From assembly GCA_964417785.1 (NCBI GenBank), contig CAYQJO010000009.1, positions 1-41,332 of the forward strand: DNA of 41,332 nucleotides. The letters run 5' to 3'. Position numbers and translations under genes: made by a program. The stretch comes from DAOTUL01 sp034437435 (GTDB lineage: Bacteria; Chloroflexota; Anaerolineae; Aggregatilineales; Phototrophicaceae). How positions within the stretch are numbered: the first letter of the stretch is position 1; every line of letters begins with the position of its first letter. Under the pieces are notes generated by a model. It saw only the letters and a list, made by a program, of their open reading frames with translations. It did no database searches and was not told the origin of the DNA. Positions 7,845-15,277 of the stretch are shown in pieces.

Positions 7845-7873
7845 TTGAAGTGGTACCAGTGGTTTGTTACAAT
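7845..7873 (+). promoter_or_regulatory. promoter of the NYN-domain gene
   Basis: TTGAAG (7845-7850), a 17-base spacer, then TACAAT (7868-7873) preceded by TG at 7865-7866, giving an extended -10. Transcription would start near 7880 and leave a leader of about 90 bases before the ATG at 7971. Confidence 0.6.
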
Positions 7874-7970
7874 TATAGCAAACTTGTTCGGAAAACGTTT
7901 TGAAACTATGTGCTGCGTTTAAATAGAGCTTAACTCGCCGATAACGGTGGTATTCTTGGGATTACGTTTA

Positions 7971-10115
7971 ATGGCTGCTTATCTGATTGTAGACGTAGAT
8001 GACCTTTTCCAGCATTTCCGAAGTCGTGGCATCGCCGTCGACTTGCAGGAACTGGCGGTTGGCTTGCGCGGTGGGGCTGCGCTGGCTGCCGGACTGGTCA
8101 ATGCGGATAGCCTCAAATCGATTGCGGTGGCTGATTGGCAAAGTCACCCGACGTATCGTGGTACGCACCCGGAGCAGGTTTTCGCCAATGCCGGTTACGA
8201 TACCTTTGACATACCTGTTCGTGCTTCCGTAGCGGATGCGCTGATTATTCATTACTTCTCCTATGATCCGGACCCGGTTGATGAATTGATTCTGGCGACA
8301 ACCAGCCAGGATTTGCTGCCGGTAATCCGGCGTGTAAAGACCACCCGAAACGCCCGCATTCGTATGTGGGGGTCGGACGATGTACTCAAGGGGACAGAGT
8401 TCGCGGATGATGTGGTCTTCCAACCGCTTGAGAGCCTGCTCGGTATTCAAACCAAGAATGTCGCGGTGTATATCGACTTCGAGAACATCGCCATCAGTTT
8501 GAATGAACAGGGTTTCGTCGTCAATCTGGATCATCTGATTGATCGCTTCCAGCGGCAAGCACGGGCGCACGGCCAGGTGGTCAAGATCGCTGCATATGCC
8601 CCCTGGGGACAGCGGGGTGCGCTGCCGCCACTGACCGATTCCAGCGGGCGTGAAGTCGCTGACGAGTCATTAAGCCGGTTGGCGTTAGCGAATATCGATC
8701 CGGTTTTTAATCTACCGGGTAAAAACAGCGCCGATGTGCGGATTGCGCGTGATGTCATCACTGATGCCAGCCACGCCGATGCCGCTGACGTATATATCCT
8801 TGCCAGCGGTGATCGTGACTTCAAGGACGTGCTGAATACACTGGTCAAGCGCAATCTCACGGTGATACTGTGGGGAGTACGCGGGTCAACCAGCCGGTTG
8901 TTTGAGAATAACAACGAAGGGATTGTTGTCGAGTACATCGATGACTTCACCAACCTGCAAACACACCAATCGCTCAGCACGGCGTCCATCAACGATGAGA
9001 CCGGCAGCAATTTTACGCCATCCCAGTGGACCAGTGTCATCATTCAGTTTGATCGACTGACGGCTGAATTGCAGACGGATTCGTGTTCCATCCGCCAGCT
9101 TGTCGAAAAGCTCCAGGAAACCGGCGCGGTCGTCTCCCGTCCGCGTGGTGAAGACCTGGTTTCACAGGCCATATCGCTGGGTATTCTGAAGCCAATTTCC
9201 ACTAACGGCCATATCATCCTAAACGGCAATCACCCGATTGTGGATAAAACACGGCTGATCGTGGACCGGATTGTCCGGAGGGTGGAGAACACACTCCAGG
9301 TACGCGGTTGGGAATACGTCAATTACGGCTTCCTGCTCAAGGGGCTGGCGATGGATCGTGAACTGGATCGACCGGGATGCAACACCGACGACCAGTGGCG
9401 CTCCCACTGGATCGACAGTCTGGTTCGGGAGGGGGTGTTGGAACGCCAGCTTGTACCGCACCGGCATAACCCAGACGATCTGGTGCCTGTGATTATGCTG
9501 TCAAACGGCTACTCACTTCAGAACAACGCCCCGCATTACGTCGAAATCGACGAAGAAGACAACCTGGACCATAGCTGGGCCGATATTCCACTCGATCAGT
9601 TGAAGCTGATGGAGGCGGATACGGCGGATATGGTCGAACGGATTGTGGTCAGCATTGAGCAGTTTACCAGCTTCAGGAATTTCGCATGGTGTCCGTTGGG
9701 GAGTTTGCACCGGCGGCTGCGGGCGTTCGACACGGGGATGTCCTTCCAGCGGGCGGTGGAGTACCTGATTGAGCATGAAACGACAATGGTCAATGAGTAT
9801 CCCAATCCCCAGAGCAATTACAACACCAAAGGTATTTCGCTGGATGAAAAGAGCGAGATCGCGGCCCGAATCCTGGTGCAGCGTGATGCCTTTATCAAGC
9901 TGCTGCTGGACCTGTACGAACACAACATGATTATCTCCGAGCAAAATATTCGTGCGCTTTCGCCGTCGGATGATTGGGACCTGGTGCTGTGGTTTTCCAT
10001 CATGGAGACGGAAAACGTGCTGAATGTGCTGCCTGGCCGTCCAGGACAGTATAGTTTGTTCCGAACGCACCACACTGTTAACCTGGTTGCTAACAGCCGG
10101 GACCAGGGCAGTTGA
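7971..10115 (+). CDS. double NYN-domain (PIN-like) protein, putative ribonuclease
   Basis: The 714-residue protein has two tandem NYN/PIN-like domains. The second (about 163-305) keeps the acidic site: VAVYIDFENI (D169), NSADVRIARD (D255, D261) and YILASGDRDF (D281, D283), expected to bind Mg2+ for RNA cleavage. The first (about 1-135) keeps YLIVDVDDLF but has LATTSQDLLPVI where SGDxDF is expected, so it is probably inactive and may be structural. The C-terminal 400 residues contain several helical winged-helix-like segments, for example QFDRLTAELQTDSCSIRQLVEKLQETGAVV and SHWIDSLVREGVLERQLV, plausible RNA-binding modules. The start at 7971 places the first strand at the N-terminus; GTG 7947 would add eight residues. 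It has its own promoter and sits next to rpsO-pnp. A role in RNA decay or ribosome quality control is inference. Confidence 0.75.
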   Translation: MAAYLIVDVDDLFQHFRSRGIAVDLQELAVGLRGGAALAAGLVNADSLKSIAVADWQSHPTYRGTHPEQVFANAGYDTFDIPVRASVADALIIHYFSYDPDPVDELILATTSQDLLPVIRRVKTTRNARIRMWGSDDVLKGTEFADDVVFQPLESLLGIQTKNVAVYIDFENIAISLNEQGFVVNLDHLIDRFQRQARAHGQVVKIAAYAPWGQRGALPPLTDSSGREVADESLSRLALANIDPVFNLPGKNSADVRIARDVITDASHADAADVYILASGDRDFKDVLNTLVKRNLTVILWGVRGSTSRLFENNNEGIVVEYIDDFTNLQTHQSLSTASINDETGSNFTPSQWTSVIIQFDRLTAELQTDSCSIRQLVEKLQETGAVVSRPRGEDLVSQAISLGILKPISTNGHIILNGNHPIVDKTRLIVDRIVRRVENTLQVRGWEYVNYGFLLKGLAMDRELDRPGCNTDDQWRSHWIDSLVREGVLERQLVPHRHNPDDLVPVIMLSNGYSLQNNAPHYVEIDEEDNLDHSWADIPLDQLKLMEADTADMVERIVVSIEQFTSFRNFAWCPLGSLHRRLRAFDTGMSFQRAVEYLIEHETTMVNEYPNPQSNYNTKGISLDEKSEIAARILVQRDAFIKLLLDLYEHNMIISEQNIRALSPSDDWDLVLWFSIMETENVLNVLPGRPGQYSLFRTHHTVNLVANSRDQGS

Positions 10116-10122
10116 CTCAGCC

Positions 10123-10152
10123 ATTGGCAGCCAGCAGGGCCTTTGCTATAAT
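10123..10152 (+). promoter_or_regulatory. promoter of rpsO-pnp
   Basis: TTGGCA (10123-10128), an 18-base spacer, and TATAAT (10147-10152) with TG at 10144-10145 (extended -10). The rpsO start codon lies about 70 bases downstream. Confidence 0.65.
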
Positions 10153-10220
10153 GCCTGAACGTATCCGACCGGCGGACTACTCTGTCCAGTCTGCCTGGTG
10201 ACATGAATCAAAGGACGGCA

Positions 10221-10490
10221 ATGTCTTACACAACTGAAGATAAAGAAATAATCATCCGGGAATATGGACGGCATGAGGGTGACACTGGATCACCGGAAGT
10301 GCAGATTGCACTGCTCACCGCTCGTATTCGTCAATTGACAGAACACCTGAAGGTCCACAAGCATGACCAACATTCACGGCGCGGGCTGCTGAAACTCGTT
10401 GGTCAGCGGCGGCGTCATCTGCGTTATATCAGCCGCAAGGACCCTGATACGTACCGTGAACTGCTCCAGCGACTGGGTTTGCGGCGGTAG
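10221..10490 (+). CDS. rpsO: 30S ribosomal protein S15
   Basis: S15 binds 16S rRNA early in assembly of the 30S platform and contributes to bridge B4. The start at 10221 gives 89 residues, the standard length, with AAGGACG just upstream; ATG 10203 would add six atypical residues. Conserved segments are EYGRHEGDTGSPEVQIALLTARI, LTEHLKVHKHDQHSRRGLLKLVGQRRRHLRYI and YRELLQRLGLRR. pnp follows after a terminator-like hairpin and a structured leader, the classic rpsO-pnp order. Confidence 0.97.
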   Translation: MSYTTEDKEIIIREYGRHEGDTGSPEVQIALLTARIRQLTEHLKVHKHDQHSRRGLLKLVGQRRRHLRYISRKDPDTYRELLQRLGLRR

Positions 10491-10498
10491 TGATGTCT

Positions 10499-10535
10499 GG
10501 CGGTGTCTATGCTGCACCGCCTTCTGTAGTTTTTT
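10499..10535 (+). terminator. intrinsic terminator after rpsO
   Basis: GGCGGTG (10499-10505) pairs perfectly with CACCGCC (10515-10521) across a nine-base loop. Six Ts follow at 10530-10535, offset about eight bases from the stem, so termination may be partial and allow read-through into pnp. Confidence 0.5.
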
Positions 10536-10619
10536 GCGCCCGGCTAAACAGGAATTGGGATTTGATGGTTAAGCTGGTGACGGTTTAACAACAAACCCCA
10601 GTCCCTGGCAGCCGGGCGT
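10536..10619 (+). promoter_or_regulatory. long imperfect hairpin in the pnp leader
   Basis: CGCCCGGCT (10537-10545) pairs perfectly with AGCCGGGCG (10610-10618). Inside it, CAGG pairs with CCTG (10549-10552 with 10604-10607), TGGG with CCCA (10556-10559 with 10597-10600), TTTG with CAAA (10561-10564 with 10592-10595) and GTTAA with TTAAC (10568-10572 with 10585-10589). The result is a stem of roughly 25-30 pairs ending about 28 bases before the pnp start. In E. coli, RNase III cuts a long stem in the pnp leader and PNPase represses its own message; the position and length here suggest a similar device. Confidence 0.55.
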
Positions 10620-10647
10620 CCTGTTTATATACGGAGGTGATAACGTA

Positions 10648-12933
10648 ATGATCGTAGATGGAACGCGACAGGCCAGCCAATTCACAATAGAAGTTGCTGG
10701 TAAAGAGATCGTCATCGAGACCGGCAAGCTCGCGGAGCAGGCCGGAGGTGCCGTAACGGTGCGTACCGGCGATACTGTGCTGTTCGCTTCGGCCACGATG
10801 AGCCGGAGCGTTCGTGAGGGGATCGACTTTTTCCCCTTGAGTGTCGATTATGAAGAGAAGCTTTACGCCGGCGGGCGTATTCCGGGTAGTTTCTTCCGCC
10901 GTGAAGGGCGTCCCGCTGAAGGTGCGATCCTGATCTCTCGTGTGATTGACCGCACCCTGCGTCCGCTTTTCCCGAAGGATATGCGTAACGAAGTCCAGAT
11001 TATCCTCATGTCCCTGAGCCACGACCAGGAAAATCAGGTCGATATGCTTGGCATCTTAGCCGCCAGTGCTGCCCTGATGATCTCGGACATCCCCTGGAAG
11101 GGTCCGATAGCCGGTGTGCGTATCGGCATGGTCGATGACGAATTTGTCATCAATCCGACCCATTCGCAGCTTGACCAGAGCAAACTCGATCTGCGTGTGT
11201 CGGGTACGGCAGATGCGATCAATATGGTGGAGTGTGGTGCGCAGGAAATCGACGAAGACAAAATGTTGGAAGCGATGGAACTGGCACACCAGACCATCCA
11301 GCCGCTGGTCGAACTGCAAAAGCAGATGGCGGCGGAGGTCGGCAAAGAAAAAGCCGAATATGTCGGTAATCTGGAAAATGAAGCCGTGAACGCCGAAGTC
11401 GCCGCGAAAGTGGGCGACAAAATCCGTCGGCTTCTGGTCGAAAAGACCGACCGTAACGAGCGGTCCGAGGCGATGGACGAGCTGCAGAAAAGCCTGATGG
11501 AAGAATATGAAGCACGGGCGGCTGACGAAGAAGAGCCAATCTCGGCTAAAGATATTAACCACGCCTTCGAATCCGTCCTCAAGGCTGAAGTGCGCCGCCG
11601 CATCCTGACGGACGGTATTCGCCCGGATGGGCGTGATTACACGACAATCCGCGCGCTGGCGGCGGAGGTCGATCTGCTGCCCCGCGTACATGGCTCCGGT
11701 TTGTTCACACGCGGCCAGACTCAGGTGTTGACCATCGCCACACTCGGTACCCCGCGTGACTCACAGGAACTTGACGGGCTGAGTCCGCAGGATAACAAAC
11801 GCTATATCCATCACTACAACTTCCCGCCCTACAGCACTGGCGAAGCCTACCCGTTGCGTGGGACCAAACGCCGCGAGGTTGGTCATGGTGCGCTGGCAGA
11901 AACAGCGCTGCGGGCGATGATCCCGTCAGAAGAGGAATTCCCCTATACCATCCGCCTGGTCAGCGAGGTGATGAGTTCCAACGGCAGTACCTCAATGGCG
12001 AGTGTCTGTGGCAGTACGCTGGCGCTGATGGATGCCGGTGTGCCGATTTATCGTCCGGTTGCCGGTATTGCGATGGGCCTCATCAAGGAAGGCGATGATG
12101 TCGCCGTTCTGACCGACATCCAGGGTATGGAAGACCACCTGGGCGATATGGACTTCAAAGTGGCGGGTACCGAACGCGGAATCACGGCGCTTCAGATGGA
12201 CATCAAGATCGCCGGTGTTTCGCGTGAGATCATGACCCGTGCGCTGGCGCAGGCTCGTGATGCGCGTATGGAGATTCTCGACCTGATCGTGGCGACCATT
12301 TCCACACCGCGCCAGAACCTCAATGAATACGCGCCGCGCATGGAGACAATTCATATCGACCCGAATAAGATCGGTGCGATCATTGGACCGGGTGGCAAGA
12401 CCATTCGCTCCATCCAGGAACGGACGAACACCAAGATCGACATCGAGAACGACGGCACGGTCTTCGTTGCCGGTATCGACGGCCCATCGGTCGCCATTGC
12501 GCTTGAGGAGATTGCTACGCTGACGGAAGATGTCGAGGTCGGGCGCATTTATACCGGCAAGGTGAATCGTATTGAACCTTACGGCGTCTTTGTCGAATTC
12601 CTGCCAGGGCAAGATGGTATGATCCACATCTCGCAACTGGCCGACTACCGCGTTGCCAAACCGGAAGACGAGGTACAGATGGGCGACGAGATCATGGTAA
12701 TGGTCATCGATGTCGAACCCGGTTCCAACAAAGTGCGTTTGAGCCGTCAGGCAGTGCTGGAAGGCTGGACAGCGGAAGAAGCCCGGCAGCGTGACCGCAA
12801 CCAGCGCAGCAGTCGCGGCGGTGGCGACCGTAATCGCGGTGGTGGTGGAGATCGCAATCGCGGCGGTGGCGGAGATCGCAATCGCGGCGGTGGTGGAGAT
12901 CGCAATCGCGGCGGTGGTGACCGCAAGCACTAA
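10648..12933 (+). CDS. pnp: polyribonucleotide nucleotidyltransferase (PNPase)
   Basis: PNPase is a trimeric 3'-5' phosphorolytic exoribonuclease of mRNA decay. The 761 residues contain the first RNase PH domain (FFRREGRPAEGAILISRVIDRTLRPLFP), the alpha-helical linker, the second, catalytic RNase PH domain (GSGLFTRGQTQVLTIATLG; SNGSTSMASVCGSTLALMDAGVP), a KH domain (IGAIIGPGGKTIRSIQERT) and an S1 domain (GRIYTGKVNRIEPYGVFVEFLPGQDGMIHISQL). It then has an unusual tail of about 38 residues made of RGGGDRNR repeats. That makes it about 50 residues longer than E. coli PNPase. ACGGAGGTGA precedes the ATG. It is probably co-transcribed with rpsO and controlled by the leader hairpin at 10536-10619. 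Confidence 0.97.
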   Translation: MIVDGTRQASQFTIEVAGKEIVIETGKLAEQAGGAVTVRTGDTVLFASATMSRSVREGIDFFPLSVDYEEKLYAGGRIPGSFFRREGRPAEGAILISRVIDRTLRPLFPKDMRNEVQIILMSLSHDQENQVDMLGILAASAALMISDIPWKGPIAGVRIGMVDDEFVINPTHSQLDQSKLDLRVSGTADAINMVECGAQEIDEDKMLEAMELAHQTIQPLVELQKQMAAEVGKEKAEYVGNLENEAVNAEVAAKVGDKIRRLLVEKTDRNERSEAMDELQKSLMEEYEARAADEEEPISAKDINHAFESVLKAEVRRRILTDGIRPDGRDYTTIRALAAEVDLLPRVHGSGLFTRGQTQVLTIATLGTPRDSQELDGLSPQDNKRYIHHYNFPPYSTGEAYPLRGTKRREVGHGALAETALRAMIPSEEEFPYTIRLVSEVMSSNGSTSMASVCGSTLALMDAGVPIYRPVAGIAMGLIKEGDDVAVLTDIQGMEDHLGDMDFKVAGTERGITALQMDIKIAGVSREIMTRALAQARDARMEILDLIVATISTPRQNLNEYAPRMETIHIDPNKIGAIIGPGGKTIRSIQERTNTKIDIENDGTVFVAGIDGPSVAIALEEIATLTEDVEVGRIYTGKVNRIEPYGVFVEFLPGQDGMIHISQLADYRVAKPEDEVQMGDEIMVMVIDVEPGSNKVRLSRQAVLEGWTAEEARQRDRNQRSSRGGGDRNRGGGGDRNRGGGGDRNRGGGGDRNRGGGDRKH
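12817..12930 (+). repeat. 24-base tandem repeats encoding an RGG-type tail
   Basis: Three units of 24 bases (12838-12861, 12862-12885, 12886-12909) encode GGGGDRNR. Shorter 21-base variants flank them (12817-12837, 12910-12930). Units differ mainly at third positions in the glycine codons, which suggests selection on the peptide as well as recent duplication. The product is an arginine/glycine-rich, RNA-binding-like tail on PNPase. Confidence 0.85.
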
Positions 12934-12954
12934 TTCAGGGGTAGGAGACCGGGT

Positions 12955-14304
12955 GTGAACAATCTGCAACCGCCCCAACCGACTTCTGCGCGTTGGGGTG
13001 TGCGCACCAAACGCATTGTTGCCATCTTCACGTTGGCGTTTGTTGCCTTTGCACTCTGGAACCTCAAGCAGATATTCTCCCTGTTAATTGTTGCGGTTTT
13101 GTTCTCCTATCTGCTCTGGCCGCTGGTCAGCCTTATCGAACGGCGGGTACTTCACGTCTTGCCATTCGGTACGCGCTCTCTGGCGGTGTTCATCAGTTTT
13201 GTGGCCGTCATCGCCATCTTTGGGGTTGCGTTGGTTGCCATTGTTCCAGCACTGATCGCTCAGATTGTGGAGTTGGGGCAGGATTTCCCGACACTGGTTG
13301 AGCAGGTCCAGGGCAATATCGAGTCCTTTCTCAACCAGCCGATTACCATCAACGGACGGGCGGTCCTGTTCAATGGACAACCAATTGTGCCTTTGGAGCG
13401 TTTGGCTGATTTGACCGGTGAGGCCGATGTCAGCCGGGTGTTTGAGTCGGACTCTTTGGATATGAGTGCTATGCTGGTCGATTCGGTCACAGGGTTGACT
13501 GGTTCGGCGGTCAGTTTTGTCGGCGGTGCTGTCGATATTCTCATCAATCTGGTGTTCCTCATCACCATCGTGTTTTATCTCATCCGTGACGGTGACAAAT
13601 TCATTCAGAAGTTGATAGAAATTACGCCGGAAGCCTATGAGGGCGATATACGGCGGATGCTTTATGAACTGGGGCGGGTGTGGAACGCCTATCTGCGCGG
13701 TCAGATGGTTTTGAGCATCACGGTCGGGATGGCTGTCTATGTATCCGCACTGGTTCTGGGGTTGCCCAACGCGCCGATTCTGGGCCTGCTTTCTGGCCTG
13801 TTGGAGTTCATGCCCAACATTGGCCCGTTTATTGCACTGTTTCCGGCGGCACTGACGGCGCTGTTCTCGCAATCCAGCACGGTTCCGATATTGTCGGGAA
13901 TCAGCTTTGCCCTGGTAGTGATCTTTGTCTGGATCGCTATCCAGAATGTGGAGTCGGTGGTGCTGGTGCCTCGGGTGATGGGTGGCAGCCTTAATCTACA
14001 CCCGGTAGTGGTCATTATCGCGGTGATTGGTGGTGCCAGCGTCGCTGGGGCGCTTGGTCTGATCCTGGCCGCACCCTTTACCGCTACCGCACGCCTACTC
14101 GGCCAGTATATCTATGGCAAATTGTTCGATATGGACCCCTTCCCGCAGCGACAGCCCCGTCAGGCGGCGCTGTCGGGAGCCTGGATTGTCCGGGCGAACA
14201 CCTTCAACTGGCGGTTGATCCCTGGCAGCCGTTTCTTGAAACGGCGGATTGATCGGGTGGTCCTGCACCGTATGTCATCTCAGGAGAGAGAAGCAAAATC
14301 ATGA
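12955..14304 (+). CDS. AI-2E family transporter / PerM-like permease
   Basis: This is an integral membrane protein of 449 residues. It has two N-terminal helices (IVAIFTLAFVAFALWNL, IFSLLIVAVLFSYLLWPLVSLI), a third (LAVFISFVAVIAIFGVALVAIVPALI), an amphipathic soluble stretch with VELGQDFPTLVEQVQGNI, and a C-terminal helix group. That group carries the family-typical GLLSGLLEFMPNIGPFIALFPAALTAL and NLHPVVVIIAVIGGASVAGALGLILAAPFTATARLL. The family includes E. coli TqsA and sodium-proton antiporters; the substrate cannot be inferred. The start is GTG 12955 after GTAGGAGA. It follows pnp by 21 bases and its stop overlaps the next gene as ATGA. Confidence 0.85.
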   Translation: MNNLQPPQPTSARWGVRTKRIVAIFTLAFVAFALWNLKQIFSLLIVAVLFSYLLWPLVSLIERRVLHVLPFGTRSLAVFISFVAVIAIFGVALVAIVPALIAQIVELGQDFPTLVEQVQGNIESFLNQPITINGRAVLFNGQPIVPLERLADLTGEADVSRVFESDSLDMSAMLVDSVTGLTGSAVSFVGGAVDILINLVFLITIVFYLIRDGDKFIQKLIEITPEAYEGDIRRMLYELGRVWNAYLRGQMVLSITVGMAVYVSALVLGLPNAPILGLLSGLLEFMPNIGPFIALFPAALTALFSQSSTVPILSGISFALVVIFVWIAIQNVESVVLVPRVMGGSLNLHPVVVIIAVIGGASVAGALGLILAAPFTATARLLGQYIYGKLFDMDPFPQRQPRQAALSGAWIVRANTFNWRLIPGSRFLKRRIDRVVLHRMSSQEREAKS

Positions 14305-14486
14305 GCGACGATATCCCAACCCAGACACTGGCCGAAACCGAAGACTATGTGGCCTGGATGTCGGAAGAACCCGACGGTGAACAGGTCTATCATATCGAAC
14401 TCGGCACGATTACCCTGCATTTTTTCCGTGAGGAATGGCAGCAATTACTCAAGCTGCTGAAGGAAGCCGGGAAGAAGAATCCGTGA
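14301..14486 (+). CDS. small acidic hypothetical protein, 61 aa
   Basis: It starts in an ATGA overlap with the transporter and ends in a GTGA overlap with the next gene. The acidic N-terminus (AETEDYVAWMSEEPDGEQ) leads to a beta hairpin-like stretch (VYHIELGTITLHF) and a C-terminal amphipathic helix (REEWQQLLKLLKEAG). I do not recognise the family. The double translational coupling makes it a real gene rather than a chance frame. Confidence 0.7.
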   Translation: MSDDIPTQTLAETEDYVAWMSEEPDGEQVYHIELGTITLHFFREEWQQLLKLLKEAGKKNP

Positions 14487-15277
14487 TCGCGGCGATGGCG
14501 AAGCATTTGCCACCATCGGCATCCCGCTTGCGACTCCTGGATGTGAACGGCGAGGCGGGAGCCGGTTTATCGCGCCTGCGGGCGGACCTGGACATCCAGC
14601 CTGTGAGCGGTCAGGTCTCGACCTGGAACGTGGCCGGTGAGGTCGATGCGATTGTCGCCTATGCCTACATTATCAACGCTGGCTTTCTGGCGGCGGCCCT
14701 GGAACGACTGCGTGCCGGTGGGCGTTTGATCGTTGTTGATTCCAAAGGCTACAGTGACAAGCGCACGATGGGCCAGCGCTTAGAAACGGCAGGTTATGTG
14801 CGGATTCTGGTTGAAGACATCGACGGCGGTGGCGTGTTGATCCGGGGCGAGAAGCGCCATATGCACCAGAACACGCTGGACCGTATTCAGTTGGTGGCCG
14901 GTCAGGAGGGTGATGGCGCGGCCTGGGCAACTTATCGTGGGCGTTATGTCCATCTGCTGATCCGTCAGACGCCGAATAAGCCGGTCTGGCGCATGGACCC
15001 GCACGAGCCGATTCGCTGGCAGGCGGTGACGCTGTGCCAGTCTGAGCGTGAACATCTCGTGGCCTTTAGCAGTTTGCCCAAAGCTGTCGGTTTCATGCAG
15101 CCAGTGGTGGTCGCCGGACAGATCAACGACATCAACAAAGTGGGCAAGTTCAGCCGTTCCACTGCTGAAACCTGGACTCTGCCGGTACTGCTAAATCCAG
15201 AACGGTCGCTGCTGGATGGCGGAACGGTCGGTTTTGTTGAAATCGATCCAACCACCGCCGAATCCCCTGATGAGTGA
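14483..15277 (+). CDS. hypothetical protein with methyltransferase-like fold
   Basis: The product is 264 residues from GTG 14483, which overlaps the preceding stop (GTGA); ATG 14495 is an alternative. The N-terminal half resembles a Rossmann methyltransferase: RLRLLDVNGEAGAGLSRL, VDAIVAYAYIINAGFLAAALERLRAGGRLIVVDSKGYSDK and LETAGYVRILVEDIDGGGVLIRGEKR. The usual SAM-binding GxGxG is not clear, so it may be inactive. The C-terminal half (YRGRYVHLLIRQTPNKPVWRMDPHEPIRWQAVTL, LVAFSSLPKAVGFMQ, VGKFSRSTAETWTLPVLLNPE) is not one I recognise. It overlaps the next methyltransferase by eight bases, so the two may act together. Confidence 0.6.
   Translation: MIAAMAKHLPPSASRLRLLDVNGEAGAGLSRLRADLDIQPVSGQVSTWNVAGEVDAIVAYAYIINAGFLAAALERLRAGGRLIVVDSKGYSDKRTMGQRLETAGYVRILVEDIDGGGVLIRGEKRHMHQNTLDRIQLVAGQEGDGAAWATYRGRYVHLLIRQTPNKPVWRMDPHEPIRWQAVTLCQSEREHLVAFSSLPKAVGFMQPVVVAGQINDINKVGKFSRSTAETWTLPVLLNPERSLLDGGTVGFVEIDPTTAESPDE

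Noticed and set aside
10565..10588. Seven-codon ORF (MVKLVTV) inside the pnp leader hairpin
   Set aside because: Too short to judge and placed in the apical part of a stable stem; noted only as a possibility.
11992..12978. 328-codon minus-strand ORF antisense to pnp with an Ala/Thr/Ile repeat
   Set aside because: The repeat is the mirror of the RGG-coding repeat of pnp; no ribosome site or family features.
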